Part shown: positions 7,673 to 15,397 of the stretch, in pieces | How positions within the stretch are numbered: position 1 is the stretch's first letter | How the letters are laid out: every line of letters starts with the position of its first letter | DNA from: Lachnospiraceae bacterium | Lineage (GTDB): Bacteria; Bacillota; Clostridia; Lachnospirales; Lachnospiraceae | NCBI GenBank assembly: GCA_016293925.1 | Contig: JAEDCX010000028.1 | Location: forward strand, 1 to 27,773 | Direction: 5' to 3' | Length of the DNA: 27,773 nucleotides | Notes under the pieces: model-generated | Seen by the model: only the letters and a program-made list of their open reading frames with translations | Database searches by the model: none | What the model was told of the DNA's origin: nothing | Program-made: the position numbers and the translations under genes

Positions 7673-9364
7673 CTATTTTTCAATGAACTCCCAGGTGGCA
7701 ACATTGTAACCGGTGCCACGGAATACAAAATACAGATTGTGTACGCCCGTAACATCCGCAAGGTCTGCTGCAAGAATTGCAAATCTGTCCACACCTGTTT
7801 TCTGCAGCGGCAGCGTTGCAATCCGGGTTCCGGTCAGCGCCTCATCCAGATAAACCTCAATGCTACCCTCGTCAGTTTCGGATGCCACACTCATCTCCAG
7901 TCTGGCAGCGCCTTTGGTTCCGAAATCCACGTTATCCAGTCTGATCCAGTCACCGGTATCGATCTTGTCAACGACAACGGTGCCATCCTCCAGAATCTTT
8001 CTCGTCAGGCCACCCTGGTGGCTCTGTGTGGTCGCATTGATCTTCCCGTACGGGTTGAAATTGTCTGTCTGTGCAGGTCCTTCATAGGTTGGCTGAATCC
8101 GAATGGATAAGCTGTCGCCATCCTTCTCAACCTGAATCTCATCCACGTGCATATTTCTGTAAGACATGGACTGTTTATCATTTTTCTGATAGAAATCTTT
8201 ATACAGGAACTGATCCAGTGCGGTTGTATGATATAAGATGTAATATTTTCCCTTATACTCGAACATATGATGATGGTTATTGTACCACTCATCAAAAAGT
8301 TCCTCACCGGGATTCTTCAGTACCGCACCCAAAAACTTCGGCTGGCCATCCCGGAGATTCTCCGGATCGGATGTAATCTTCAGCGGATCATCGGATACAT
8401 AGGCGACGATAGATACTGCTGCACCGTCCTTAATGAATGGATTATCCGCAGGAACGTTCCAGTTCGCGCAGTAGGAATAGACATACTTGCCGTGGAACTT
8501 GTTGATCTCATTGTCCTCGAACATATAATATGCGTCCAACTCGGTCAGTGTATCCCAATCCATCTCTACCCGGTCCGGTTTGATCAGAATACGGCATGCT
8601 CTGGATGTCTTGGGATGCTTCGCATCCTCCGGTCCCGGCTTGTTTCCGCCGCCCCAGTAGATGTATGCCTGGCCGTCATCATCCATCAGCACGGACGGAT
8701 CAAAGTTCCAGATGATATTGTCCCCCATGCCGTTGGGGATCTCTTCTTTCACAATCAGCAGATGACCCAGTTCATCCTTCCAGGGACCCGTGGGAGTCTC
8801 TCCTTTGACATACCCCACATTTCCTCCGTTGGTAAAGAAGATGAAATATTCATCTTTCCCGTCACCGTCACAGTCATATTTCAGTGCAGTGGGCGCCCAG
8901 GAGTTCCATGCCCAGGCAGAACCTGCTGCAACCCCTGCGTCAGAATAGACCTTATCCATATCAATGACGCCTTCGTCAGTCCAGTTGATCAGGTCCGTAG
9001 TAGAATAAATCGCTAATTTTTTCGTCTGATATCTGTTCGGCAGAACAGAACCACCCTTGGGATCATTGGTGCACTTTACCGCACGACCGTTCTCATCGAA
9101 TTCATTGGTGTAGGATCTCTGATCCAGAGTGGCATACATATACAGTCTGCCGTCTACCTCCATACAGGTCGGATCCGCACAGAATACCATGGTATCAATC
9201 GCACTTCTGACTGCAATTTCCTTGCCGTCTCTGACATAGGTAAGTCCTTTCGTGAGTTTCAGGTCAGGGGTGTTATATGGCTGTGCCTGCTCTGTCGCAA
9301 TCACATACGGATCAGGCTCATTTGCCAATGCAAGATCCCTGTCGGTTACTCTTTTCTCGCTCAT
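7673..9364 (-). CDS. GH43 arabinofuranosidase/xylosidase with C-terminal CBM6-like module
   Basis: The 563-residue enzyme has an N-terminal five-bladed GH43 domain (about 40-400) and a C-terminal beta-sandwich resembling CBM6 (about 430-562, ending FRGTGYNVATWEF). Likely catalytic residues, numbered from the start used here, are the base Asp64 in ADPT, the pKa-tuning Asp222 in NFDPS and the acid Glu283 in MFEDNEINK. GH43 enzymes with CBM6 commonly remove arabinose from arabinoxylan or xylose from xylo-oligosaccharides; which one applies here is not decidable. The start is the ATG at 9364 with GGAGG ten bases upstream; an upstream ATG at 9412 lacks a ribosome site. No signal peptide is seen with either start, so the enzyme should be cytoplasmic despite its binding module. 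It has its own promoter and terminator. Confidence 0.88.
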   Translation of the reverse strand: MSEKRVTDRDLALANEPDPYVIATEQAQPYNTPDLKLTKGLTYVRDGKEIAVRSAIDTMVFCADPTCMEVDGRLYMYATLDQRSYTNEFDENGRAVKCTNDPKGGSVLPNRYQTKKLAIYSTTDLINWTDEGVIDMDKVYSDAGVAAGSAWAWNSWAPTALKYDCDGDGKDEYFIFFTNGGNVGYVKGETPTGPWKDELGHLLIVKEEIPNGMGDNIIWNFDPSVLMDDDGQAYIYWGGGNKPGPEDAKHPKTSRACRILIKPDRVEMDWDTLTELDAYYMFEDNEINKFHGKYVYSYCANWNVPADNPFIKDGAAVSIVAYVSDDPLKITSDPENLRDGQPKFLGAVLKNPGEELFDEWYNNHHHMFEYKGKYYILYHTTALDQFLYKDFYQKNDKQSMSYRNMHVDEIQVEKDGDSLSIRIQPTYEGPAQTDNFNPYGKINATTQSHQGGLTRKILEDGTVVVDKIDTGDWIRLDNVDFGTKGAARLEMSVASETDEGSIEVYLDEALTGTRIATLPLQKTGVDRFAILAADLADVTGVHNLYFVFRGTGYNVATWEFIEK

Positions 9365-9431
9365 AGAATTGTGACCTCCGTCTTCTTTATCATTCCAAAA
9401 ATCATGTTGCAAAACGCAAACTTACAGGTTC

Positions 9432-9461
9432 ATTATACAGAATACCTACTCTGTTGTACAA
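9432..9461 (-). promoter_or_regulatory. Promoter of the first GH43 gene, with palindrome over the -35 box
   Basis: A perfect TATAAT (9437-9432) lies 18 bases from TTGTAC (9461-9456). The -35 box is embedded in the ten-base perfect palindrome GTTGTACAAC (9453-9462), which could be a protein-binding site. The leader to the ATG at 9364 is about 60 bases. Confidence 0.55.
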
Positions 9462-9489
9462 CCAATATTCGGGCAATTTATGCCCATTT

Positions 9490-10842
9490 TCACGCAAATT
9501 CCCGCTCCAGACGTTTCAGTTCCTGCTCCGTAATGCAGAATATGGTTCCGTGACGCTTCTTCAGCCGATCAAACGAGTATTGCTCCGGAGCCAGGATCTT
9601 CCAGGAATTGCGCTCATTACGGACATCCTCCGGATCCGTCGTCTTCAGCGGGAGATAACCCGCACCGATTGCGTACTGGTCTGCCATCAGTCCGTATTCC
9701 GGCACATTCGGATCCGCCCAGTCCCGCTTGTTATAGCGGAACAGTTCCGGTCCTTCCAGCGTGCTGTTGTCCAATGTCCTGATGCCAAGCCCCGACACCT
9801 CCAGTCCTAGTTCATCCAGATCCAGAACCTTCTCCCAGCTCTTCGCGTCCAACGGATCCCGGCTGCGCATAATACGGATTCCACCGTTTGCTTCCGCATT
9901 GTCTCCGTCCTTGGAAGCGCTGTAATAGATGTCCCCGATCTGCAGGATCGTAGTATCGATGATCTCTCTTCTGTTTCCGTCCCGCTCATTGTCGGTCTGG
10001 TTGTCAATCAACAATCCGGTCTCTGAGAAATGCACGAAATCTCTTGTGGTAACATAATAGATCGCATTGGGTTTCGTTTTGTACTTCGTTTCAGGATTCA
10101 TGATACTGGAGGAAAAGAAAATAATATACTCTCCCGTTTTCTCATAATAGATCATCTCAGGTGCCCACGCCATACCGGCATTTGCAGGTGCCACCGGCAG
10201 CAGTTTCGGTTCTCCCCATTGAACCAGATCCTCAGACTCCCACAATACCAGGCAGCTGCTCCCCGTAGTGCTGGCATCGTAATATCCCTGTTCATTCTGG
10301 AACCATCCGCCCCTGTGATAGATACTGAGATCGGTTGCAATCAGGAAATATCTGTCTCCCTCCGCAGACCGGTACAGATAAGGGTCCCGGACTCCTCTTT
10401 CTCCCACAGTACTCACCAATACGGGATTTCCGTTATTCATATCTTTGAAATGAAGACCATCCCTGCTCACGGCAAAATAAATCTGCTCGCTGTTCTCATT
10501 CTCTTCCCCGATAAAATGTCCGAACAGATATCCGGCATAATCATCCTCCGTAATGGGCTCCGGTGCTTTCCGTACACACACCTCAATCGACTTCTCTGCC
10601 ACTGCCCCGTCCAGAGATACGGTGGCAGTCAGCGTCACCTTACAATCACTGTCGCCACGGGTCACCACGCCCGCACGAAGGGCACCGTTGTCCCGATCCG
10701 TAATCACGTCCGGATTGCTGCTCACCCACGTAACTGTCGCACCTCCGACCGATGCCGGTAACGTAATATTACCGCGAACCGCCCCTGCATTCGGAATCTC
10801 AATCTCATCCAAAATCCTACACATCGTTTGTGAATTGCTCAT
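9490..10842 (-). CDS. GH43 family glycosidase with N-terminal Ig-like domain
   Basis: The 450-residue protein starts with an Ig-like beta-sandwich of the atrophied bacterial Ig type (about residues 10-92; VTWVSSNPDVI is typical), followed by a GH43-like five-bladed domain (about 100-450). Candidate catalytic stretches are GVRDPYLYR (base Asp), DTTILQIGD (Asp) and TLEGPELF (acid Glu). Family members act on arabinose- or xylose-containing hemicellulose. The start at 10842 is six bases after GGAG; an in-frame TAA lies just before the only other ATG (10854), so no longer N-terminus and no signal peptide exist. An Ig-like domain on a cytoplasmic glycosidase is unusual. An extended -10 promoter lies at 11001-11009. 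The downstream GH43 gene has a separate promoter but read-through could join them. Confidence 0.82.
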   Translation of the reverse strand: MSNSQTMCRILDEIEIPNAGAVRGNITLPASVGGATVTWVSSNPDVITDRDNGALRAGVVTRGDSDCKVTLTATVSLDGAVAEKSIEVCVRKAPEPITEDDYAGYLFGHFIGEENENSEQIYFAVSRDGLHFKDMNNGNPVLVSTVGERGVRDPYLYRSAEGDRYFLIATDLSIYHRGGWFQNEQGYYDASTTGSSCLVLWESEDLVQWGEPKLLPVAPANAGMAWAPEMIYYEKTGEYIIFFSSSIMNPETKYKTKPNAIYYVTTRDFVHFSETGLLIDNQTDNERDGNRREIIDTTILQIGDIYYSASKDGDNAEANGGIRIMRSRDPLDAKSWEKVLDLDELGLEVSGLGIRTLDNSTLEGPELFRYNKRDWADPNVPEYGLMADQYAIGAGYLPLKTTDPEDVRNERNSWKILAPEQYSFDRLKKRHGTIFCITEQELKRLEREFA

Positions 10843-10952
10843 TCTCTTCTCCATTCCGCAGCCGCTTTACCCCGAAGACTCCAAGTGCTAAGTCCCCGAC
10901 CTGCTCCGACCGAATTACCAATCCGGCTCTGCGATAAAATTGATTTGTGATG

Positions 10953-10975
10953 CCCGCGGCGCAAACAGCCGCGGG
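10953..10975. repeat. GC-rich perfect hairpin in the GH43 leader
   Basis: CCCGCGGC (10953-10960) and GCCGCGGG (10968-10975) form a perfect eight-base, all G-C stem over a seven-base loop. It falls about 20 bases after the predicted minus-strand transcription start near 10994 and has no T-run on either strand, so it is not a standard terminator. It may stabilise the leader or bind a protein. Confidence 0.5.
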
Positions 10976-11000
10976 ATGCGCTCTTGCACAATACATAGAC

Positions 11001-11009
11001 ATTATACCA
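11001..11009 (-). promoter_or_regulatory. Extended -10 promoter of the Ig-GH43 gene
   Basis: On the minus strand TGGTATAAT is a perfect -10 box with the TGn extension. No clear -35 box is visible. The implied transcription start near 10994 gives a leader of about 150 bases with the hairpin at 10953-10975 near its 5' end. The rest of 10855-11144, the divergent spacer between GH43 and GH10 genes, holds no supported gene. Confidence 0.5.
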
Positions 11010-11061
11010 TCCCCAAGACGGGCGGAAAAGAGAAACCTGATTCTTTTCCCAATCTCCCGCA

Positions 11062-11116
11062 TTGACATCTCCCGGCGCGGGTAGTAAGGTGGTAATGAAT
11101 GATCTTCAGGATCATT
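11062..11116 (+). promoter_or_regulatory. Candidate promoter and operator of the GH10 lipoprotein gene
   Basis: TTGACA at 11062-11067 is followed after 17 bases by TAAGGT (11085-11090), a poor -10 box. Just downstream AATGATC (11098-11104) and GATCATT (11110-11116) form a perfect inverted repeat over five bases, placed at the likely transcription start, where a repressor could act. Together they are suggestive only. Confidence 0.3.
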
Positions 11117-11144
11117 ACAATGCTCAGAAAGGGAACTCAATCAC

Positions 11145-12413
11145 ATGAAGAAAAAACTTGCACTGTTCTTAACAGGCGTAATCGTTCTGTCTCTCTTAGG
11201 ATGCGGCAGGACGCAGACAACTGCCGACGTTCCTACACAGGATGAAACCGTCTCAGATACGGACGATACAGACACGACGGAAACGGTTACCGATACCGAC
11301 CAGGAAACACAACCCGGCACCGAGACTTCTTCCGATCCGAAAGAAGAAGCTGCACAGGAGGATCCTCTCTCCCAATATAAACTGCGGGAGTTGTTTGCCT
11401 CACACGGCATGAAGGTAGGTACCTGTCTCACGACCCGGATGTTCAAAACCAAGAAGTCCAGCGAGTTTCTGACCTCACAGTTCAGCAGCGTTACCATGGA
11501 GAATGCCATGAAACCGGACAGCATTCTGGACAAAAAAGCCAGTCAGGAATCCGGTGACCTCGTTGTTTCTTTCGGCGCTGACATGATAAAAATGCTGGAT
11601 TGGGCCAAGGAAAACAACATGGCCATGCGTGGTCATACCCTGGTATGGCACAGCCAGACTCCCGAATGGATCTTCTATGAAGATTTTGATACCAAGAAAG
11701 CCCTGGTCAGCCGCGACGTTATGCTGGCCCGCCTGACCAGTTACATCAAACAGGTATTTGAGAAACTGGAGGAAGGCGGATACCTCGAACTGTTCTATGC
11801 CTATGACGTTGCCAATGAATGCTGGATGGAAGACGGAAGCATGCGAGACAGTAAATGGAAGCAGACCATCGGTGACGATTACCTCTGGCAGACGTTCAAC
11901 ATTGCGAACCAGTATGCTCCCGAGAGCGTCGATCTGTACTATAACGACTATAACGAGCAGTTCAAAACCGAAACACTGGTGAACTTCGTCAACACACTGG
12001 TGGACGAAAACGGGAACTACTTAATCGACGGTGTAGGCTTCCAGGCACACCTCTACACTTCAGATGATCTGGATGAGTATTTCCAGACCGTTGACGCGCT
12101 TGCCGCAACCGGTCTGAAGGTGGAAATTACCGAACTGGACGTTTGTCTCGGCAAATATCAGGGATATCTTCCGGATACCGAGGAGAATCTGCAGGAACAG
12201 GGACGCTATTACTACAATCTGATTCAGGGAATCTTCCAGCGCGTGGATGCCGGAACTCTGAACATGGACGCCCTTACTTTCTGGGGATACTCAGACAGTA
12301 TGTCCTGGAGAAGCGAAGCACATCCGCTTCTGCTGAACGCATTAAACCAACCGAAATATGCATTTTACGGAGCGATGCAGATCCGTGAAAAGGCCGGTTT
12401 TACGGAAGAATAA
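11145..12413 (+). CDS. GH10 endo-beta-1,4-xylanase, surface lipoprotein
   Basis: The 422-residue protein begins with a lipoprotein signal (MKKKLALFLTG, lipobox LLGC with Cys20), then a Thr/Asp/Glu-rich linker (about 21-72) and a single GH10 barrel (about 75-415). Catalytic residues are visible: acid/base Glu225 in DVANE and nucleophile Glu330 in EITELDV, with the substrate-site stretches TMENAMK and GHTLVWHSQ. It should be anchored to the outer face of the membrane and cut xylan into oligosaccharides for uptake. The linker would let the domain reach through the wall. The ribosome site (AAAGGGA) is about ten bases before the ATG. It is the only exported enzyme of the locus. The DVVNE motif is DVANE here, a tolerated change. 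Confidence 0.95.
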   Translation: MKKKLALFLTGVIVLSLLGCGRTQTTADVPTQDETVSDTDDTDTTETVTDTDQETQPGTETSSDPKEEAAQEDPLSQYKLRELFASHGMKVGTCLTTRMFKTKKSSEFLTSQFSSVTMENAMKPDSILDKKASQESGDLVVSFGADMIKMLDWAKENNMAMRGHTLVWHSQTPEWIFYEDFDTKKALVSRDVMLARLTSYIKQVFEKLEEGGYLELFYAYDVANECWMEDGSMRDSKWKQTIGDDYLWQTFNIANQYAPESVDLYYNDYNEQFKTETLVNFVNTLVDENGNYLIDGVGFQAHLYTSDDLDEYFQTVDALAATGLKVEITELDVCLGKYQGYLPDTEENLQEQGRYYYNLIQGIFQRVDAGTLNMDALTFWGYSDSMSWRSEAHPLLLNALNQPKYAFYGAMQIREKAGFTEE

Positions 12414-12454
12414 TCCGTTCGACAACGTTTCGGAATGCCGGGATTCATTTTCCC

Positions 12455-12483
12455 TTTACACAAAAAGCACTCCGATATACAAT
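12455..12483 (+). promoter_or_regulatory. Promoter of the FMN riboswitch transcript
   Basis: TTTACA (12455-12460) and TACAAT (12478-12483), each 5 of 6 to consensus, are spaced by exactly 17 bases. The predicted start near 12490 places the riboswitch at the very beginning of the RNA. Confidence 0.75.
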
Positions 12484-12501
12484 GATACCAACAATCAAAC
12501 A

Positions 12502-12617
12502 CTCTTCAGGGCGGGGTGCAATTCCCCACCGGCGGTATAGCCCGCGAGCGGCTGCGTTGCAGTCTGCATGATTCGGTGAGATTCCGAGGCCGACAGTATA
12601 GTCTGGATGGAAGAAGG
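12502..12617 (+). ncRNA. FMN riboswitch (RFN element)
   Basis: The stretch carries the conserved blocks of the FMN aptamer in order: AGGGCGGGGTG, the CCCCACCGGCGGTA block, AGCCCGCGAGC, the GATTCGGTGAGATTCCGA arm, GGCCGACAG and GTCTGGATGGAAGAAG. The outer stem is closed by CTCTTC near 12502 with GAAGAA near 12610. The element binds flavin mononucleotide and normally represses riboflavin synthesis or uptake genes. Here a strong promoter precedes it and a strong terminator follows, so all parts of a transcription-attenuating switch are present. No riboflavin gene follows; the next gene is a small AraC-type protein at 12799. Confidence 0.95.
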
Positions 12618-12639
12618 TGACAGCGTTTTACGTGACTCA

Positions 12640-12675
12640 AATGCTCCGGAATTCTGTATTCCGGAGCATTTTTTT
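12640..12675 (+). terminator. Expression-platform terminator of the FMN riboswitch
   Basis: AATGCTCCGGAAT (12640-12652) pairs perfectly with 12658-12670 over a five-base loop and is followed by seven T (12669-12675). This is a near-ideal intrinsic terminator, 23 bases after the aptamer. A second small perfect hairpin (CCCGGA/TCCGGG, about 12680-12696) follows without a T-run. Confidence 0.9.
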
Positions 12676-12798
12676 GAATCCCGGAACCAATCCGGGCATT
12701 TGTGTTCCCATAACGATTCAAATGTCGCTTCAAACATATTTACCCTCCTGACAAATACAATCGAAAAATATACTTTGCTGATCCGGGAGGATTCTGCG

Positions 12799-13143
12799 AT
12801 GAATACACTGTTTTCTGTGATTGCTTACGGACGTTCCTACAATCCCGACGCACTGCGCACCATTCATCCCCTTCCCGCCGGTGAGTTGTCGGTCAATCGT
12901 GTTGCAGAGGAACTGCACCATAACGTAAACCATATTATCCGGTGCTTCAAACGGGAGGTTGGTATTACGCCTCATCAATATATTGCTGCCCTGAAGCTGA
13001 ATCTGGCGATTGCCTATATGCGTCAGGGAATCAGTCACACAGAGATTGCAGAGCGGCTCGGCTTCCGTTCCCTGTCCTCCTTCTCCTACTTCTTTCATCA
13101 GGAGACCAAAAAACAGAGCTCCCGCACCGGAAGCTCTGTCTGA
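12799..13143 (+). CDS. Short AraC-type HTH protein lacking a sensor domain
   Basis: The 114-residue product consists of about 28 leading residues and an AraC-type double helix-turn-helix (about 29-105), including LSVNRVAEELHHN, FKREVGITPHQYI and the second motif EIAERLGFRSLSSFSYFF. The ATG at 12799 follows GGGAGG by eight bases. A longer frame reaches back into the riboswitch at 12607 but has no start signal there. Usual AraC regulators are 250-300 residues with an N-terminal ligand domain; here it is absent and the final helix is replaced by a short Ser/Thr tail encoded by the terminator of the convergent GH10 gene. It may be a truncated relic or a small DNA-binding protein. It is placed as if under FMN riboswitch control, though a weak promoter of its own (CTGACA near 12750) is possible. 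Confidence 0.65.
   Translation: MNTLFSVIAYGRSYNPDALRTIHPLPAGELSVNRVAEELHHNVNHIIRCFKREVGITPHQYIAALKLNLAIAYMRQGISHTEIAERLGFRSLSSFSYFFHQETKKQSSRTGSSV
13108..13139 (-). terminator. Intrinsic terminator of the GH10-CBM gene
   Basis: ACAGAGCT (13113-13120) and AGCTCTGT (13132-13139) form a perfect stem, extended inward by CCG/CGG. On the minus strand it is followed by six T. It lies within the 3' coding end of the convergent AraC-type gene, 12 bases after the GH10 stop codon. Confidence 0.85.
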
Positions 13144-13150
13144 TCCGTCT

Positions 13151-15250
13151 CTATCGAATCGGGCTCACGAAAATATCGTCCACATAGTAGTCTGCATGAC
13201 CATCTGTCTCAATGTACACCTCTGCTGTCTTTCTATCCTCCGTCAGATCCAGTTCTGCAGAGATTCTGTTCCATTCGCCTGTCCTGCTCTCCACCTCGGC
13301 AAGCTGTCTGGATACTGCGCCATCCAGACCCATCCGGATCCATTTATCAGCGGTCTTCACATAAGCAGTGAAGGTAACCTTCCTACCGATATACGCCGAA
13401 ATATTGAATTTGACAGTAGCATCCTTCTCCTGTCTAGTGATGCAGTAAGCATGACTCTGACCATCTCTGGATTCCTTGTCCGTAACGAAGCAGAGCGGAA
13501 GATGACCGACGCCTCTGATGGCTGCGATATTCTGTTTCTCCTCAAAGCTCTCCTCCAGACCCACCAGTTTGATTGACACATCATCCACATACACCGGACT
13601 GAATTGATCCGGTTTCTCTTCCCGGGTGCCAAAATAGAATGCCATGGAATGAACATCATTGGGTACCTTATACCGCGCGGTGAGCTCTGCCCATCCGCCA
13701 TCCGCAGTCTCTGCACAGCCGATCTCGACATGTTCATCCCCCGGATCGGTTTTCAGGACAACCGCCGGTGCAGGACTCTTCACATAGGCAGTAAAGCAGA
13801 TGGTCTGTCCGATGAAATCCGATACATCCACACTGATTCCGCTCCATCCTCCGAATCTGCGCTCATTGGCAAGTGCATATTTTCCGCTGTGAACCACCGC
13901 ATCCTGAATCCGGAAATCTCCGAAGCCCTTCATCCGGAAGCCAAGGGTCTCCGGATCAACCGGTTCTGTAGCACCTTCCGGCAATTCAAAATCAAAATAT
14001 CGATCCGACAGATCGATCACGATCTCCTGCGGCTCTCCAAGACTCTCTCCGGTAATCGCATACTCCAGTGCATCGTAGGAGCGCTTCGGTGTCAAATCCT
14101 TGTGGAACAACAATGGATTCGCCCCCCGGATCCAGGAGTTGTCATCCGTTAGTCCCCACAGGGTAACAGAGGTTACGTTAACCCCTTCTTTTCTTGCTTT
14201 CACCAGTTCTTCAAACAATTGCTTGTAGAAAACCGCCTGATAATATTCCGCATTCTGATTGGTGCAGGTACATTTCACATCCAGTTCCGTAATATGTACC
14301 TCATCCACCAGTTTTGCATATTCCCTCAGTGCGGCAATATATTCACCCACATCGTTGTTGTCACTCAGATGTCCCTGCATGCCGATACCGTCGATCAATT
14401 TCTCACCGATCACACTTCCGTGCCCCATCTCTTCCTTTGACAGCGCGGCGATGATGGCTGCTTTTTTCGGAGCCATCCACTCGTTATAATCATTGTAGAA
14501 CAGCTTCGGCTGAAGGGAACGGACCGCTTCCTCATCCGCCGGATCGATACCGTACCTGGAAGCATATTTTTGCGACATTTCCACCACTGCATCATGCGCA
14601 TAGCGGAATGCCCAATAGATAAAGTCAGCACCGATCACCTGATACCAATAACTGTTCCGGTGACCTGTCGGAAGAGCATCATCCAATTCAAAGGCTTCAT
14701 TGACAACATCCCATGCATAGATGGTCTGTGCGTAGCCGTTCTGATACATATACTCCATCAACGAGAAAATGTAACTTTGCAGACGTTTCAGCATGGTCTG
14801 CCTATCCACATAACAGACAGGATCCAGCTTCTCGAAATGCTTCAACATGGGACGTTCCTTCAGCAATTCCGGATCCGTGGGAATAGTGATTGGCTGATAC
14901 CCTTTGCAGAATACTTCTTTGGGACACTGACTGTGCCATACCAGCACATGTCCTCTGACCGGCATATTATTCCGGCGTGCCCAATCCAGCATCTCCCCGG
15001 CAGACGGATTGATCACGAACGGAAGATACTCCTCTGTTGCCGTCGGATCTGCAAACCCCATATTGTATGCAGGTTTTAATTCGTTTCCGAACGTCATACT
15101 GTTAAACTGGGAACTCATCAGTTCCTCTTTCTCCGGATTCCCGATCTCATGATTCGTGAATTGTCCGTTAATCCGTTCGCAGGCTACGCCCACACGGAAA
15201 TATTCCCTGTACATGTCCTTCAGGACACGTCCGTTTGTCTTCACTGCCAT
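13151..15250 (-). CDS. GH10 xylanase with two C-terminal CBM-like domains, no signal peptide
   Basis: The 699-residue protein starts directly with the GH10 barrel (about 8-400), with acid/base Glu185 in DVVNEAF and nucleophile Glu322 in HITELDV, plus FGNELKP and HVLVWHSQ. Two related beta-sandwich repeats follow, about 412-560 and 565-699. Both have the SG(K/H)YAL- or SHAYCI-type entry, an IG-x-TFTAYVK strand and a YVDDI/V-SIK end, typical of CBM4/9/22-type xylan-binding modules. The start at 15250 follows GGAGGGTGAGAA. There is no signal peptide or lipobox, so it is predicted to be cytoplasmic, where it could cut long imported xylo-oligosaccharides; non-classical export is the alternative. 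Long insertions (about 115-148 and 233-250) enlarge the barrel. A palindrome overlaps its promoter. Confidence 0.92.
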   Translation of the reverse strand: MAVKTNGRVLKDMYREYFRVGVACERINGQFTNHEIGNPEKEELMSSQFNSMTFGNELKPAYNMGFADPTATEEYLPFVINPSAGEMLDWARRNNMPVRGHVLVWHSQCPKEVFCKGYQPITIPTDPELLKERPMLKHFEKLDPVCYVDRQTMLKRLQSYIFSLMEYMYQNGYAQTIYAWDVVNEAFELDDALPTGHRNSYWYQVIGADFIYWAFRYAHDAVVEMSQKYASRYGIDPADEEAVRSLQPKLFYNDYNEWMAPKKAAIIAALSKEEMGHGSVIGEKLIDGIGMQGHLSDNNDVGEYIAALREYAKLVDEVHITELDVKCTCTNQNAEYYQAVFYKQLFEELVKARKEGVNVTSVTLWGLTDDNSWIRGANPLLFHKDLTPKRSYDALEYAITGESLGEPQEIVIDLSDRYFDFELPEGATEPVDPETLGFRMKGFGDFRIQDAVVHSGKYALANERRFGGWSGISVDVSDFIGQTICFTAYVKSPAPAVVLKTDPGDEHVEIGCAETADGGWAELTARYKVPNDVHSMAFYFGTREEKPDQFSPVYVDDVSIKLVGLEESFEEKQNIAAIRGVGHLPLCFVTDKESRDGQSHAYCITRQEKDATVKFNISAYIGRKVTFTAYVKTADKWIRMGLDGAVSRQLAEVESRTGEWNRISAELDLTEDRKTAEVYIETDGHADYYVDDIFVSPIR

Positions 15251-15318
15251 TTCTCACCCTCCATCAGAACCTCACGCTTCTCTGCCGTAAGATATCAAAT
15301 CTTTCTATTGTTTGCTTT

Positions 15319-15347
15319 ATTGTACCCTATCCGGTACAAATTGGGAA
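15319..15347 (-). promoter_or_regulatory. GH10-CBM promoter overlapped by a palindromic operator
   Basis: TTGTACC (15320-15326) and GGTACAA (15333-15339) form a perfect seven-base inverted repeat with a six-base centre. On the minus strand its left edge supplies the -10 box TACAAT (15324-15319), with TTCCCA 17 bases upstream as a -35 box. A protein bound to this site would cover the core promoter, so it is a good repressor-operator candidate. Confidence 0.55.
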
Positions 15348-15397
15348 GGCTATCCCCCGGATTCCCGGCTGTTCCTTTGTCGTTCCGGATGTTGTGT

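Noticed and set aside
10817..11140. Possible 107-residue minus-strand gene in the GH43/GH10 spacer
   Set aside because: It spans the extended -10 box and the GC hairpin, ends inside the GH43 start and shows no domain; the short FYRRAG stretch resembling acetyltransferases is too little.
12607..12798. Extension of the small AraC-type protein back into the riboswitch
   Set aside because: The ATG is part of the conserved GGATGG of the FMN aptamer, and the frame then runs through the terminator hairpin; the ATG at 12799 has a proper ribosome site.
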